From the NCBI GenBank assembly GCA_027625915.1, contig JANTQA010000032.1:1488001-1552000 (forward strand): a stretch of 64,000 bases of DNA. The letters are read 5' to 3'. This document shows, piece by piece, positions 1 through 10,454 of the stretch. Both the position numbers and the translations under genes were made by a program. The stretch comes from Anaeramoeba flamelloides (Eukaryota > Metamonada > Anaeramoebidae). Position 1 is the first letter of the stretch; each line of letters starts with the position of its first letter. The notes under the pieces are model-generated. The model saw nothing but the letters and a program-made list of their open reading frames with translations, did not search any database and was not told where the DNA came from.

Positions 1-1059
1 CAGGCTTACTCTTCCCTGAATTCCGTTTTATACTTTAGAATTCGAAATTGAAATGGTTGTTTTCCAAAAAAATTATTCCAAAAAAATAAAATACCTACTT
101 ATTTTTCGAACAATTGTAGTATTTCAAGGTATTCAAGTTTTTTATTACAAATCTATTTTGTATCAATCTCTTATGATCAAAAAAACGAGTATCTAAACTT
201 TTTTAACCATTTTAAATTCACCTTTCAATAAGTAACTCTTCATTCAATTCCAAATTAATAGATTTTTAATTATGTTTCCAAAATAAGCAAAAAAAATGTT
301 TCAGTTTTTTCTCTTTGAATTTTTTTCTTTATTAGTTTATTGATCAACAATTCCCATTCAATTTTGAATAATAACATAAGAGCGAATATTATTTTTGGTG
401 TCAATTACCGGAAATTAGAAAAAAGAAAAAATACCGAAATTGTAGCGAAAGACATATATTAACCGAACAAAGAAACTGATAATAAACTCTAAATAAATGT
501 GATATTGGTTTCTTAAAGTTCTATTATTTTAAAAAAAATTCTAAAAATAAAGGATCAAGTTGGAAAAATTAATCTCAAAAAATTGGATTAATTTTTCAGA
601 GAATTATTATCTTCAAAAAAAAAAACAGAAAAATTTTAGCTTCCCTAAAAAGGAATATGAAGAAATCGATATACTAATTAATATTCATATTACAAAGATA
701 TTTAAAATTCAAAGATCTATTCCTGTCTTAGGGTATCGAAACGAAATCACCTCACTACCTATTAAAACTATTGTCAACCAGCGAAAATGGAAATTTACTC
801 AAAAACTTCAAAAAACAGAAAATAAAAAACTTATAAAACTTATTAAATTTGATTATAAACACAATAACAAAATAAATATTTGGAAAAAGGGGTCATTTAA
901 TGTTTTTAAAAAAAAGATAAAAAATGTATATCTAAATAATTTGAAAAACAATGAAAGTTGGAAAATAAAAGAAGACTACAAAATTATCAAAAATGAAAAA
1001 TTTAATTAAAAAATAAAAAATTATCTAAAATTGAAATCAAGTGTAACAATCTCAAATTT

Positions 1060-1330
1060 AGAACTTTTAGAAATGGATTAAATAGATATTCATCTGTCTT
1101 AAAAAATGAATCAGAATATAAGACATTTAAAAAAAAAAGAAAAATGTAAAAAATATGATTTGTACTCATTATTATAAAAATATAAACCACTTCATTTGGT
1201 ATTGTGAGAGGTATAAATTTATCAGAATCTATTGGGAAAAAAAAATTGTCAAAAATTCGAGATAAAAAACTATACGAAAAAGTTATACTTAGAAAAAATA
1301 CACAGAAACTCTTCAGTATGACTAATCAAA
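1060..1330 (+). repeat. Dispersed degenerate repeat, copy 1
   Basis: This stretch aligns by eye with about 62640-62870 in the same orientation. Shared words include TTTATCAGAATC, followed by a poly-A run and then an AAATTC/AGATAA.AAACTATA block. Both copies can be read as a short Lys/Ile-rich peptide, but neither has a full open frame. The family is not recognised and it could be a fragment of a DNA transposon. Confidence 0.5.
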
Positions 1331-1467
1331 ATTATGAAATTTATTGCACTTGTCGGTAATTTTTTATCAAAGCTCTTATGGTTAAAAAACTTAAGGTAAT
1401 AAAGTAAAAATAACAAAAATAAAGTGAAAACAAAAAATCTTTAAAATGGTAAAAAATATATAATTCG

Positions 1468-1583
1468 GGCACCTAGTGCCACACTATAAATGGTAGTGTC
1501 TAGGTTTTTTTTAATTTCAATTCAAAAGAATTGAGCAAAAACAAAGATTATACTCCATTCTTTTAAATTAAAAAAAACCTAAC
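1468..1583. repeat. Cluster of three hairpins, including a long foldback
   Basis: Two short perfect hairpins follow each other: GGCAC-CTA-GTGCC at about 1469-1482 and ACACTA-loop-TAGTGT at about 1481-1500. A longer foldback comes next, whose left arm begins TAGGTTTTTTTTAATTT (1500 on) and whose right arm ends AATTAAAAAAAACCTAA (to 1583). The long foldback belongs to the same family as those at 8.2-8.7, 49.0 and 54.5 kb. Confidence 0.6.
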
Positions 1584-2832
1584 GACAGTGGAATACCAAT
1601 TATTAATCACGGAATGTGGAATTTTTATCTATAATCGATAATCTTTATATTGAGTTTTACTCCTCATGTATATTCAGGGCATGGACTGTTTCTATTTGGT
1701 CATGAAAATGATATAGTTTTATTTTTTATATATATTTTAATTATTTTTCTTATTCTCTTTTTTTTTATTTGATAATTTTTCTTTAATTACTCCTTTCTCT
1801 AAATAAAAAAAAAAAAAAAAAAAAAATTTTCAAAAAAATGAGAAAATTAGGAAAAAATTTGAACAAATTGCGTTCCTAATAAAAATTTTAATAAAAATAT
1901 CAAGGAGTTTGCCTTCAAAATTTATTTGAACTTAGGTATACTATTGGATAATAAATTGGATGTTCTATTGGAACAATAAGGAAAAAAGGCACGGATAATA
2001 TTTTGAAACACGAAGTAGAGTCTTTTTTCAGGGATTATTCTGATCATCGTAGGTAAATAATTTAGATTAAAATCCTAAAAATTACATTTTTTATACACTT
2101 TTTCGAATCCTATTAGCGTTACACTCATCAATTCGGATTTTGAAAAAATTAAAAATAAATTAATAAAATTGTCTTTTTGAAGCACAATTAAAACCTATAC
2201 CAAGCACAAGTTTGATCAACTAAGATTCTAATTAACACACCACTACACACCTGTTACAAGGTAATCATTTTTCATTCTTTATTGATTGTAAACCTTAATT
2301 CAGAGAGGGCGAAATAGTATTTTTTTTTCAATACTAAATTATGATAACCCAACAAAAGATTAAATTCAAGACTCTATTTCGAGGCTGATGTCTTTGTTGT
2401 TATTTGTCGTAAAGCCATTAGATCAATCAAATTCCTTATAATTACAATTAAATGAGTAATAAGCCAGACAACAAGAAAAAATTATAAAAAACTGTTCATT
2501 CTTCCAAAAAGCAAGACAATCATATATTTGTTCTATAAATCCCAAACCTTTCTAAATATAATTGTGAAATCAAGTTTATCATTCAATATGTTTGTTTTAA
2601 TTCAAATTAATACTTTGGGAAAATAAGACATAAAATACTTTTTGAAATATTCCATTTTAAAATAAAATTAAAAAAAATTATGTAATATTTTTGAAAAAAT
2701 TAATTTTTCAGTTATTAACAAGTATTTTCTTGTACTTTATGTTCAAAGATATTTGATACTTTCTCTCAAATAATAATTTGAAAAAAATATTTTTTGATAT
2801 TTTACTTCAAACAAACTTTTATTTGAAAAAAA

Positions 2833-3412
2833 ATGAATATTTTTACACAAGAGCCAATGAGTGATTCATCAGAAAGCGAAAACAATTCTTCCAAACAACT
2901 AAAGAAGCGATCTGTTAAAAAAAAACAAAACAAAAAAGTCGATCCAAAAACAAATAACAAGAATAAGAAAAATGTAAACAAAAATAAACAGAATCAAAAC
3001 AAGAATAAGCAACAACAGAAAAAAAAACAGAACCAGAACCAAAACCAGAACAAGAACAAGAACAAGAACCAAAACCAGAAACAAAACAAAAACAAGAACC
3101 AGAACAAGAAACAGAAAAAAACCCCTAATAAACAAAAAAAACAACCAAAAAAGGAACTAAATCAAGTAGACAAGCAAATATTAACACATCAGGAGGAACT
3201 TGAATTGCTGAAAAAAGAACAACCAGAATTTTATAAGTATATGTTGGAAAATGATCAAGAAGCACTCTCATTTGGTCATGGTCTTCAATTTTCTTCAAAA
3301 GAACCAGAACCTGAGTCTTTACAAGAACAAGAACAAGAACAAGATAAAGAAATTGAAGTAGAAGAAAAAGATACCAAGTCAAAGGTCGAAAAAAAAGACA
3401 AAAAGAAACCTG

Positions 3413-3453
<41 letters not shown>

Positions 3454-3807
3454 AGAGAAACAGAAAACCTCAACAAAAAATAAGAAAAAATTAAAAAGAG
3501 AAATTTTAGGAAGAAAAGACATTGAAGATTTTAAAACTTTATTATCTGGAGATCTCGAAAACATCAAACCAAGTCATTTGAAAAAGATCTTACTTGCTTT
3601 TCAATGTGGGTGTAGAATCGAAGATTTTAATACAGAATTATTTTTAGAAAAAGAAGGATCAGACGATGAGCCAATTGAATTTCCTTTCATTTTTGAAAAT
3701 TCCAAAATATGCTCTGATTTTGTTGTAATGGTTATTAAATTATTACCAAATTATTTTGATCATAAACTGGGTTTTGATCCAAAAAAATATTCTGATTCGT
3801 AAGCATC

Positions 3808-3843
<36 letters not shown>

Positions 3844-6800
3844 AAACAAAAAACTCAAAAACAATTCAATCTTTCTTGATCAACCATTTTTTTCATTTTA
3901 TAATTTCAAACATTAATTAATGTAATTCAATACACTTTTCATATTAAAAATACTTATAGAAACCAGACAAGGGGAAAGATTGCATTTAACACAACTAAAT
4001 GGAATAAGATCAAGCAATTTGCTGTATCATTTTTATCAAATCTTCAATTCTTGCTTTCAAAACAAGAAAACGAACAAGAGCAAGAACTTATGATTAAATT
4101 TATACTAACCAAAATAGATTCAAGATTAGTACCTTATTATTTAACTTCAAAGCTTCTCTCTTTTTCTCTTTCAAAGGTTTGTTTATTCTTTTTTCATTTT
4201 TTTCATTAATAAACTTCTTCATTTTCCCAAATTTATTTAAGGGATCTTTTTGAAAATGAGTAATTGAAAATTTTCAAATTTTGAAAATCACAGAAACCAC
4301 AGATTACTCCACACAACAAAAATCTCACAGAAACAACTTTTATTGCAAAAAACTTTTTCAAAAAAGCATCAAATTAGTTTCTATTAATAAAATAATGAAC
4401 ATTTGTCAATGATAATTAGATAATGTTAACAATTTTAGAAAAAAATTCACCAAAATCACAAAATCCAAAGATCACCCCGAATTTTTTGAGTGTTTTTGAA
4501 TTCAATAAACTTGAAGGTTCCATTTTTTCGAAAAAATTGGTGAGTGTTCTCCTTGGCTTGTCAGTGATTTCTATGAATTCTGCGATTTCTGTAAAAAGTC
4601 TTTTTCATTTTAAATTTTTAGAAAAATAGCCTCTTTTTAGGTTTTCAAAGAAAAAAGAATCAATGAATTTTAATTAATGGAATAGATAAGAATTATGGAT
4701 CCAAGAAAAAGGAACCAATTTTCAGAAACAACCTATTTTCAGTAAGAGATACAAACAATTCTTTTATTTAAAAAATTCTAATTAGGTTTGATCTCAGATT
4801 ACTCTACCAAAGATTGCAAAAAACAATTAGTTTTTTAAGGGAAAAAAGAAAATTTCAAAAAAAAAACAACTTTTCGAAAATCAGAAATCAAACTATCACC
4901 AAACAAAACAAAAAAAAAATATCAGTAAATGACAATTTGATTATGATAACCAAAAAAAAAAAAAAAAAGAAAAGCTGTTTGAGTATAAATCACTTGAAAA
5001 TTAATTGTTTTTTCAATTTTTTTTTAATTTTATACTTTTTAACTCCAAACGAAACATAAAATCAAAGACTATATTGAAGTTTGATTGTTATTTTCAAATT
5101 TATTTGAAAGTTGCTTCATCAATAAATCCCTTAACGACTGAATATTTGAACAAAATAAAAATAACAAGTTACTAGAAATCTAGATTTTTTTCAGTATTCA
5201 ATTTAACACAGCCTCTATCAATAAATTACTGTTGATTCTTATCCCTTTTGGCTTAATGACAATTTAACAATTTCCAATTTTTCAAAACAGTTAGATCTAA
5301 TAGAAAATAATTTATGTATTATTTCGGTTTTTCATGAAGTTAAAAGCCAAATTAAGAATACAATCTTCATTTTTTAATTCGTTTGTGAAGCTTTTTTAAA
5401 TTTTTCTACTCATTGGAATAGCTTTAAAACATGATTTGGGATTTTGGAAGAAAAAGTTTTGATTTATTCAATTAAAAAATGAAAGTAACCACAAAGAATC
5501 AAGAACTTTTAATCAATTATTTGTCTTCAGAATTTTGCTTCAAAAATTCGATTCCAAAGTACTTTTGATCACTTTAATTTAGCATTTGTAGGATTAAAGT
5601 TGTTTTTAAAACAGTGCGATTAAAAAAATTTTTAATATATTATTGGTAAATAGGACTATTAAACTTGATCAACTTCTCTCACTATACTTTTGATAACTTT
5701 TTTAAAATAAACAAAAATTCGAAATTTTTTTGACAAAGTTAAAACAGTTAAAAGAATCACAATAATAAACGTTCCTTAGGTTTGGAAATAATAGTGATTT
5801 TTTGTAAAATATTGAAAATCATTTTTTTCATCTTTTTGGTGTTTTGTTTTGATTTCATTTTTTGAATTACGTAATCTGTTTTGTTCTATCGAAAATTTTT
5901 TTCTAAGGATTGATATTAAGTTAAAGTTGAGTTCTTTTAAATAGAAAAACTCAAATAAAATTAGTTGAGGGTATCTAGTCTTTGATCGAATAATTACTTG
6001 TTAATAGAATTTCAAGAAATTTACCAATATATTTTTTTTGTTTTGCCATCTCTAAAATTAAATTGATTTTTTTTTTTTTTTTTGTTTTGTGAGTATTGTA
6101 AATTATAAATAATTGTTAATATTTCAATTAATTAATGGTTTTGATTTAGTTTTTCTTCTAGAATTGATTAAATAAGATTTTTTTTTCAAAAAATTGAATT
6201 TTGAGTGTGCAAAAAAAAATTTAAATTGGAGTTTATATCTACTTAATTCATTGGGATCCAAAAAGATGAAAAACATTAAAAAATAAACAACAATTCAAAA
6301 TTTCTAATGAATAAATGGATTACTGCAACTATTCCGATAAATTTTGATTTAATAAAATTACTTTAACAAATTTCAAAATATAACACCGCTGAAGAATATT
6401 CAGAAAAAAAAAATAAAAATAAAAAAATTCTATTATATATTGTGTTATAATTGTAAAAACGATGTATTTTTTTTTTATTATTAATTTAAAAATATTGGTA
6501 TTATATTATCATTTGTGATTTTTTAAGAAAAATATTTTTTGTAAAACTCTTTCAAAAAATAAATTTTTTTTGATCATATATCAAAATAGACTATTCAAAA
6601 CTTTAATTTGTTCAAAAAAATAAAATTTAGAAAAAAACAAAAATGTTTATTCAAGAAATCTTTTTTAAAATTCAAAATCAAATTATTTTAAATTTTTTTC
6701 AAATTAATTTTTAACTCATTTAAATATACAAATAACAAATAGACGTTGATTGCATTTTGGGGGAAAATTAAAGATGAGCAAATTAAAGGAAGAAGTTATT

Positions 6801-8008
6801 TAATTGTACGTAAAATCGGATTAGGATGCCCAACAAATCTTTATGAAAAATTAATAAGAAGACTACATTCTGAATACAAAAGGCATACATTAATTTCCAA
6901 AAAAAACTCATATGAAAATTTGCAATTTTTAATGAATTGTGTTGTAGATTTTTTTGGTATTGATCAAGTAGTTTCTTATTCATTAGTATTTATTTATATT
7001 AAAGAATTAGCAAGTTTGATGAGATTGACAATAAACGCAAAAAAAAAGGAATCAGCAAAAAAAATATGTACTTGGGAATTTATCAATGAACTTAGGCTTT
7101 GGATCAATTTATTATCTAGCCACGGGTCTGGGGAATTACAGCCTTTAATTAGTCCCTTGTGTCAAATTACCTTTGGTGTGTTACAATATATTAACTCGCC
7201 AGTTTTATTACCAATGAAATTTATTTTAATAAAAAATTTAAATCATCTCTCAAGAAAGACAGGTGTGTATACCCCCGTTTCAGAATTTTTATTAAATATC
7301 TTAGATCTGCCAATACTAAAGCAAAAGGCTAAACAAATGAAGGATGAGAAAATTTATGAACTTTATCGAACAATCCATGTTACCAAGGAAGAAGCAAAAA
7401 GCTTTTTATACCAAGAAAAGGTGGTTCGGGAATCTTTAAAATTATTACTTGAACATTTAGAAATAAATAGTTATTCCATTTCCTACCCAGAATTAGTTAT
7501 CCCAACTGTTATACATTTAAAACGATTTCAAAAAAATAGTAAAATAAAAAGATTTAATATCCAAGCCCAACAATTAATCGAGAAAATGAATAAAAATAGT
7601 AAATTTATCAACAAGCATAGACAGTTAATTGAATTTGGTCCAAACAACCAAACAAAAATAGAGGAATTTTTATTAAATGAAAAAGAAAAAAAAAATTCAC
7701 CTTTAACCAAATTTTATTTACATTTAACGAATTTGGAAAATGAAAAGATAAAGGTTTTAGAAAAGAGTAAACAATTGGAAATTGAAAGAACTGAAAGAAA
7801 AGAAAAAGGAATCACAGATAAAAAAGAGAAAAATATCCTAGTTAGAAAGAGAAGAAGAGAAAGAGCTAAAATAAGAAGAAAGGAATCAAGAAGCCAAGCA
7901 AGACAATTGAAAAAAATGGAAAAAAAGAAATTGCAAAAACAAATTTTAGATATAAATCAATTAAATGAATTTAAAGATATAGTTGAAGATATGGATCTGA
8001 GTGATTAA
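2833..8008 (+). CDS. NOC2: Nucleolar complex protein 2 (Noc2) homologue, three exons
   Basis: Noc2 pairs with Noc1/Noc3 to move pre-60S ribosomal particles from nucleolus to nucleoplasm. I assemble exons 2833-3798, 3960-4176 and 6743-8008 (introns GTAAGC...ATAG and GTTTGT...ATAG). The N-terminal ~190 residues are Lys/Asn/Gln-rich and low complexity. The conserved Noc2 core starts at about 3560 (HLKKILLAFQCG), crosses exon 2 (WNKIKQFAVSFLSNLQFLL) and continues in exon 3 with the family's hallmarks: LMNCVVDFFGID, VFIYIKELA, W..FI..LRLWI..L, LQPLISPLCQI, PMKFILIKNLNHLS and YPELVIPTVIHLKRF. The tail is basic and coiled. The frame changes by one base inside a 39-A run (3413-3451). After that run, plus frame 2 stays open to the splice donor, so a homopolymer length error is the likely cause. 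Start chosen at ATG 2833, the first in the frame. The full protein is about 815 residues, usual for Noc2. Confidence 0.88.
4237..5134. mobile_element. Possible TTAA-ended non-autonomous insertion inside the Noc2 intron
   Basis: The left end reads TTAAGGGAT and the right end ATCCCTTAA, giving a 9-base inverted repeat with TTAA on both sides over 898 bases. The inner bases match poorly. The interval contains two short unassigned open frames (4423-4629, 4814-5059). The terminal match is short enough to be chance in such AT-rich DNA. Confidence 0.3.
5575..6240 (+). repeat. Dispersed repeat R, copy A (in Noc2 intron)
   Basis: It aligns over about 650 bases with 18125-18755 in the same orientation. 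Shared blocks include ACTCAAATAAAATTAGTTGA, TTGTTTTGTGAGTATTGTAA, ATTTCAATTA and TTCTAGAATTGATTAAATA/TTCTTGAATTGATTAAATA. No terminal repeats or open frame are evident. The copies differ at many positions and by small gaps, so the duplication is old. Confidence 0.7.
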
Positions 8009-8159
8009 ATTATTTTATTAATATTGTTTTTTTTTTTTTTTATAAATGGAATTCAGTGTTGAACACTGGAAATAAAACAAGATCCCAAAAAATATTAAAT
8101 AGACTTTAAAAATAAAAAATTCATATTTAAAAAAAAATTTTTTTTTTTTTTTTTTAAAT

Positions 8160-8720
8160 TATTCAACGGAGGAGTTGATAATTCCTCTTTTTTACCGTTA
8201 GGTTTTTTTTTAATTTCCGTTTTGAATAGAAAATCAATAGATTTTATTTAGGTTTTTTTTGCTTTAGAAATAAACCGAAAATTTGAATAAATTTTCGGTT
8301 TATTTCTAAAGTAAAAAAAACCTAGAACACTTCAGAAACATAAAATAGAAAACCTCAAAAAAACCTAGAACACTTCACAAATAAATAGAAAACTCAAAAA
8401 AAAAACAGAACACTTAACAGATAAAATAGTAAACCCCAATAAAAGCGCTGTTGTTTTTTTTTGATTTTAGAAATTAAAATAAAATTAAAAAAATTTTCTT
8501 TTTATTTTTTAAATTAAAAAAAAACACTGTTAGCTTTTCCAGAATTCAAAAGAGTTGGGTAAAATCATAAATTTAACTCGATTATTTTGACTTTTAGAGA
8601 ACCGCAGTTAGCCTTTTTTATTTGAGAAATAAAAAAAACTTTTGAGGGATTTTATTTTTTTTTTCTGTTTATTTGTAAAATCAAATGAATTTTTAGTTAA
8701 AACAAAAAAAAACTAGAAGA
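8160..8720. repeat. Array of successive hairpins and a 3-unit tandem repeat
   Basis: At 8249-8324 lies a near-perfect palindrome with ~35-base arms (core TAGAAATAAACCGAAAATTT). From 8320 to 8440 a unit of about 45 bases (CCTAGAACACTTCA..., then ATAAAATAGAAAAC) repeats three times with decay. A second foldback covers 8447-8534 (CTGTTGTTTTTTTTGATTT arms), immediately followed by a third at about 8531-8620 with core TTTTCCAGAATTCAAAAGA. A weaker one runs to about 8720. The same two hairpin types recur next to each other at 54.48-54.65 kb. Confidence 0.7.
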
Positions 8721-9470
8721 AAACCAAAGTGCCTTTCTAACTGGGTCTATTTTCTAGTTCTATGATTCTATATTTATCAAGTTCAATTTCTAATTCTTTT
8801 AAGTTATGTGATTGACTTATTGATATTATCTACTTTTTATTCTCTGACTTTAAGATTTTTAACTTTTTCATTGAAATCCAAGAATTTTTATGTTTAAATT
8901 AGTTTAATTATTCCTTCATATATTATTATTCTTATTGAGACGATTTTAAACTCGGTTTCATAAATAAGCCTAGGGGGGTAGTGAATTTATTAATAAAAAA
9001 AAATGTTATTTTTTTTTTATTGATCCACAAATCTTTAGAATTGGAATATTTTTGTACAAGGGCAATTGTTTTTAATCCATGTAGTAGTTTACAATATAAA
9101 AATGCCTAAAAAAATGAATCTTATTACATTTGGTAAAATTTTTTTGTGGTAAAATATTGATTAATTTGTAGGAATTAGGTTTTAAAATTGTCAATAGAAA
9201 ACTTTAAAAGAGTTTGTTTATTTATTCAAATATCAAGATATAAAATTTATATCGGATTTGAAGTTTTTTTTGTTTTATCCTTATTATGATTCAATCCAAA
9301 ATCTTGAATGATTATATATATATTTTCTACTTGATAATTAATTTCAATCATGTGACTTTTTCGTTATTTATATCAATTCAACAACATTTATTAAAACATG
9401 TATTCGGTAATGATTTGAGTTTATCTATTTGCTAATAAGTAGAAATATACATATAATCTATTTTTCAAAC

Positions 9471-9990
9471 AAAAGGGCACACCTCTCAAATCGTCAATAC
9501 CATCGAATTTGATTGTTAATAAGATAATTCCTTATTGGTGATTTTCATTTGAATTATTCATTTTTTCATTTTTTCATTTTTTCATTTTTTGCTTTTTTTA
9601 TTTTTGGATATTGAACAGTTGGAAAATGAAAAAGCAAGATAAGAAGAAACCAATTTGGAAATAATCTAGCTGTGTATAAATGGAAACAGTTTAAGTTTGA
9701 TTTCGAATGAGCTAGAAATAGGAATTAAAAAAAGGCCATTATTTGATTGATGCATGGAACAAAGAAAAGAGAAATAAAGAAAAAACATTCCAACAAAATA
9801 CCAGATGAATTGTGGCTTTATCTGGAATATGAGACTTTAAAGAACAAAAGTTTGATATGTAAAGAATTATCAATAAAATTTTGAGAACTTTTTCCCAATT
9901 CGCCCTGTTCAAAGGTTTTTATTATGTTTATATTTTTTTTCATTACAATTTACAAAATGAGATTTCTCATTTCAAATAAAAGGGCACACC
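9471..9990. repeat. Pair of short direct repeats 507 bases apart
   Basis: The word AAAAGGGCACACC occurs at 9471-9483 and 9978-9990 in the same orientation, each preceded by TTCAAA plus one base. No inverted ends or coding content were found between them. Confidence 0.4.
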
Positions 9991-10258
9991 AATTTTTAAA
10001 ATATTGAATTTTAATTTTTATTGATTTGTTTTAATGAGTTTTAAAGATTCGGTTGAGTGTTTTTTTATGTTTTAAAGCGTTTATTAGATTTTAGAATGAT
10101 ACTACAATTAATTTGATTCATTTATGAATAATTCTTGAAAATTTTTTGTGCACTTTTATTTGAAAAAGAGTTTATATATATATATATATATATATATTAA
10201 AGAAAAAACACCAATAATAAATTTAAGTCTGAGTAAAATATTTACATATAACTTCATA

Positions 10259-10454
10259 CAGTCGGTTTCACTTTTAAGGCACAAACTTGCTACGAAATTT
10301 AAGGCACAAAAAAAATCTCAAATTAAGGCACAAAATTCAGATTCTAGTAAAATAAATTGAAAAAAAAAATATTCCAAATTTTGTGCCTTAATTTGGGATT
10401 TTTTTGTGACTTAAATTTCGTTGAAAGTTTGTGTCTTAAAAGTGGAACTGACTG
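10259..10454. mobile_element. Palindromic TA-flanked MITE (mariner/Tc1-type ends)
   Basis: A 196-base foldback element flanked by TA on both sides. The left end begins CAGTCGGTTTCACTTTTAAG and the right end finishes with its imperfect complement (CTTAAAAGTGGAACTGACTG). The arms pair over about 85 bases, so almost the whole element is one hairpin. Each arm carries three spaced copies of the word AAGGCACAAA or its decayed form. CAGT next to TA is typical of Tc1/mariner-type ends. It has no coding capacity. Confidence 0.85.

Larger units (their letters stand above)
1..2832. other. Upstream non-coding stretch with decayed repeats
   Basis: No convincing gene. The open frame at 560-1009 (149 codons, very Lys/Asn/Ile-rich, TTG start) matches no family I know and sits just before a repeat copy at about 1060-1330 that recurs near 62.64-62.87 kb, so it is more likely repeat-derived than a gene. 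A hairpin cluster lies at 1468-1583. The last 200 bases before 2833 are AT-rich with no recognisable promoter element. Confidence 0.6.
4177..6742 (+). other. Large intron 2 of the Noc2 gene
   Basis: This 2566-base intron joins ...SLSK to TLIAFWGK in phase 0, exactly where Noc2 proteins are continuous. It holds a possible TTAA-ended insertion (4237-5134) and a copy of a dispersed repeat (about 5575-6240). An alternative acceptor at 4241 would end the protein after three more codons; I reject it because the Noc2 C-terminal half would be lost. The short open frames in it show no family resemblance. Confidence 0.75.

Noticed and set aside
560-1009. 149-codon open frame as a gene
   Set aside because: TTG start, Lys/Asn/Ile-only composition typical of AT-rich chance frames, no family resemblance, and a repeat copy next to it.
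4177-4253. Alternative Noc2 intron ending at 4241, giving a short protein ending SLSKGSF
   Set aside because: The downstream exon at 6743 continues the Noc2 alignment exactly in phase 0, so the long intron explains the data far better.
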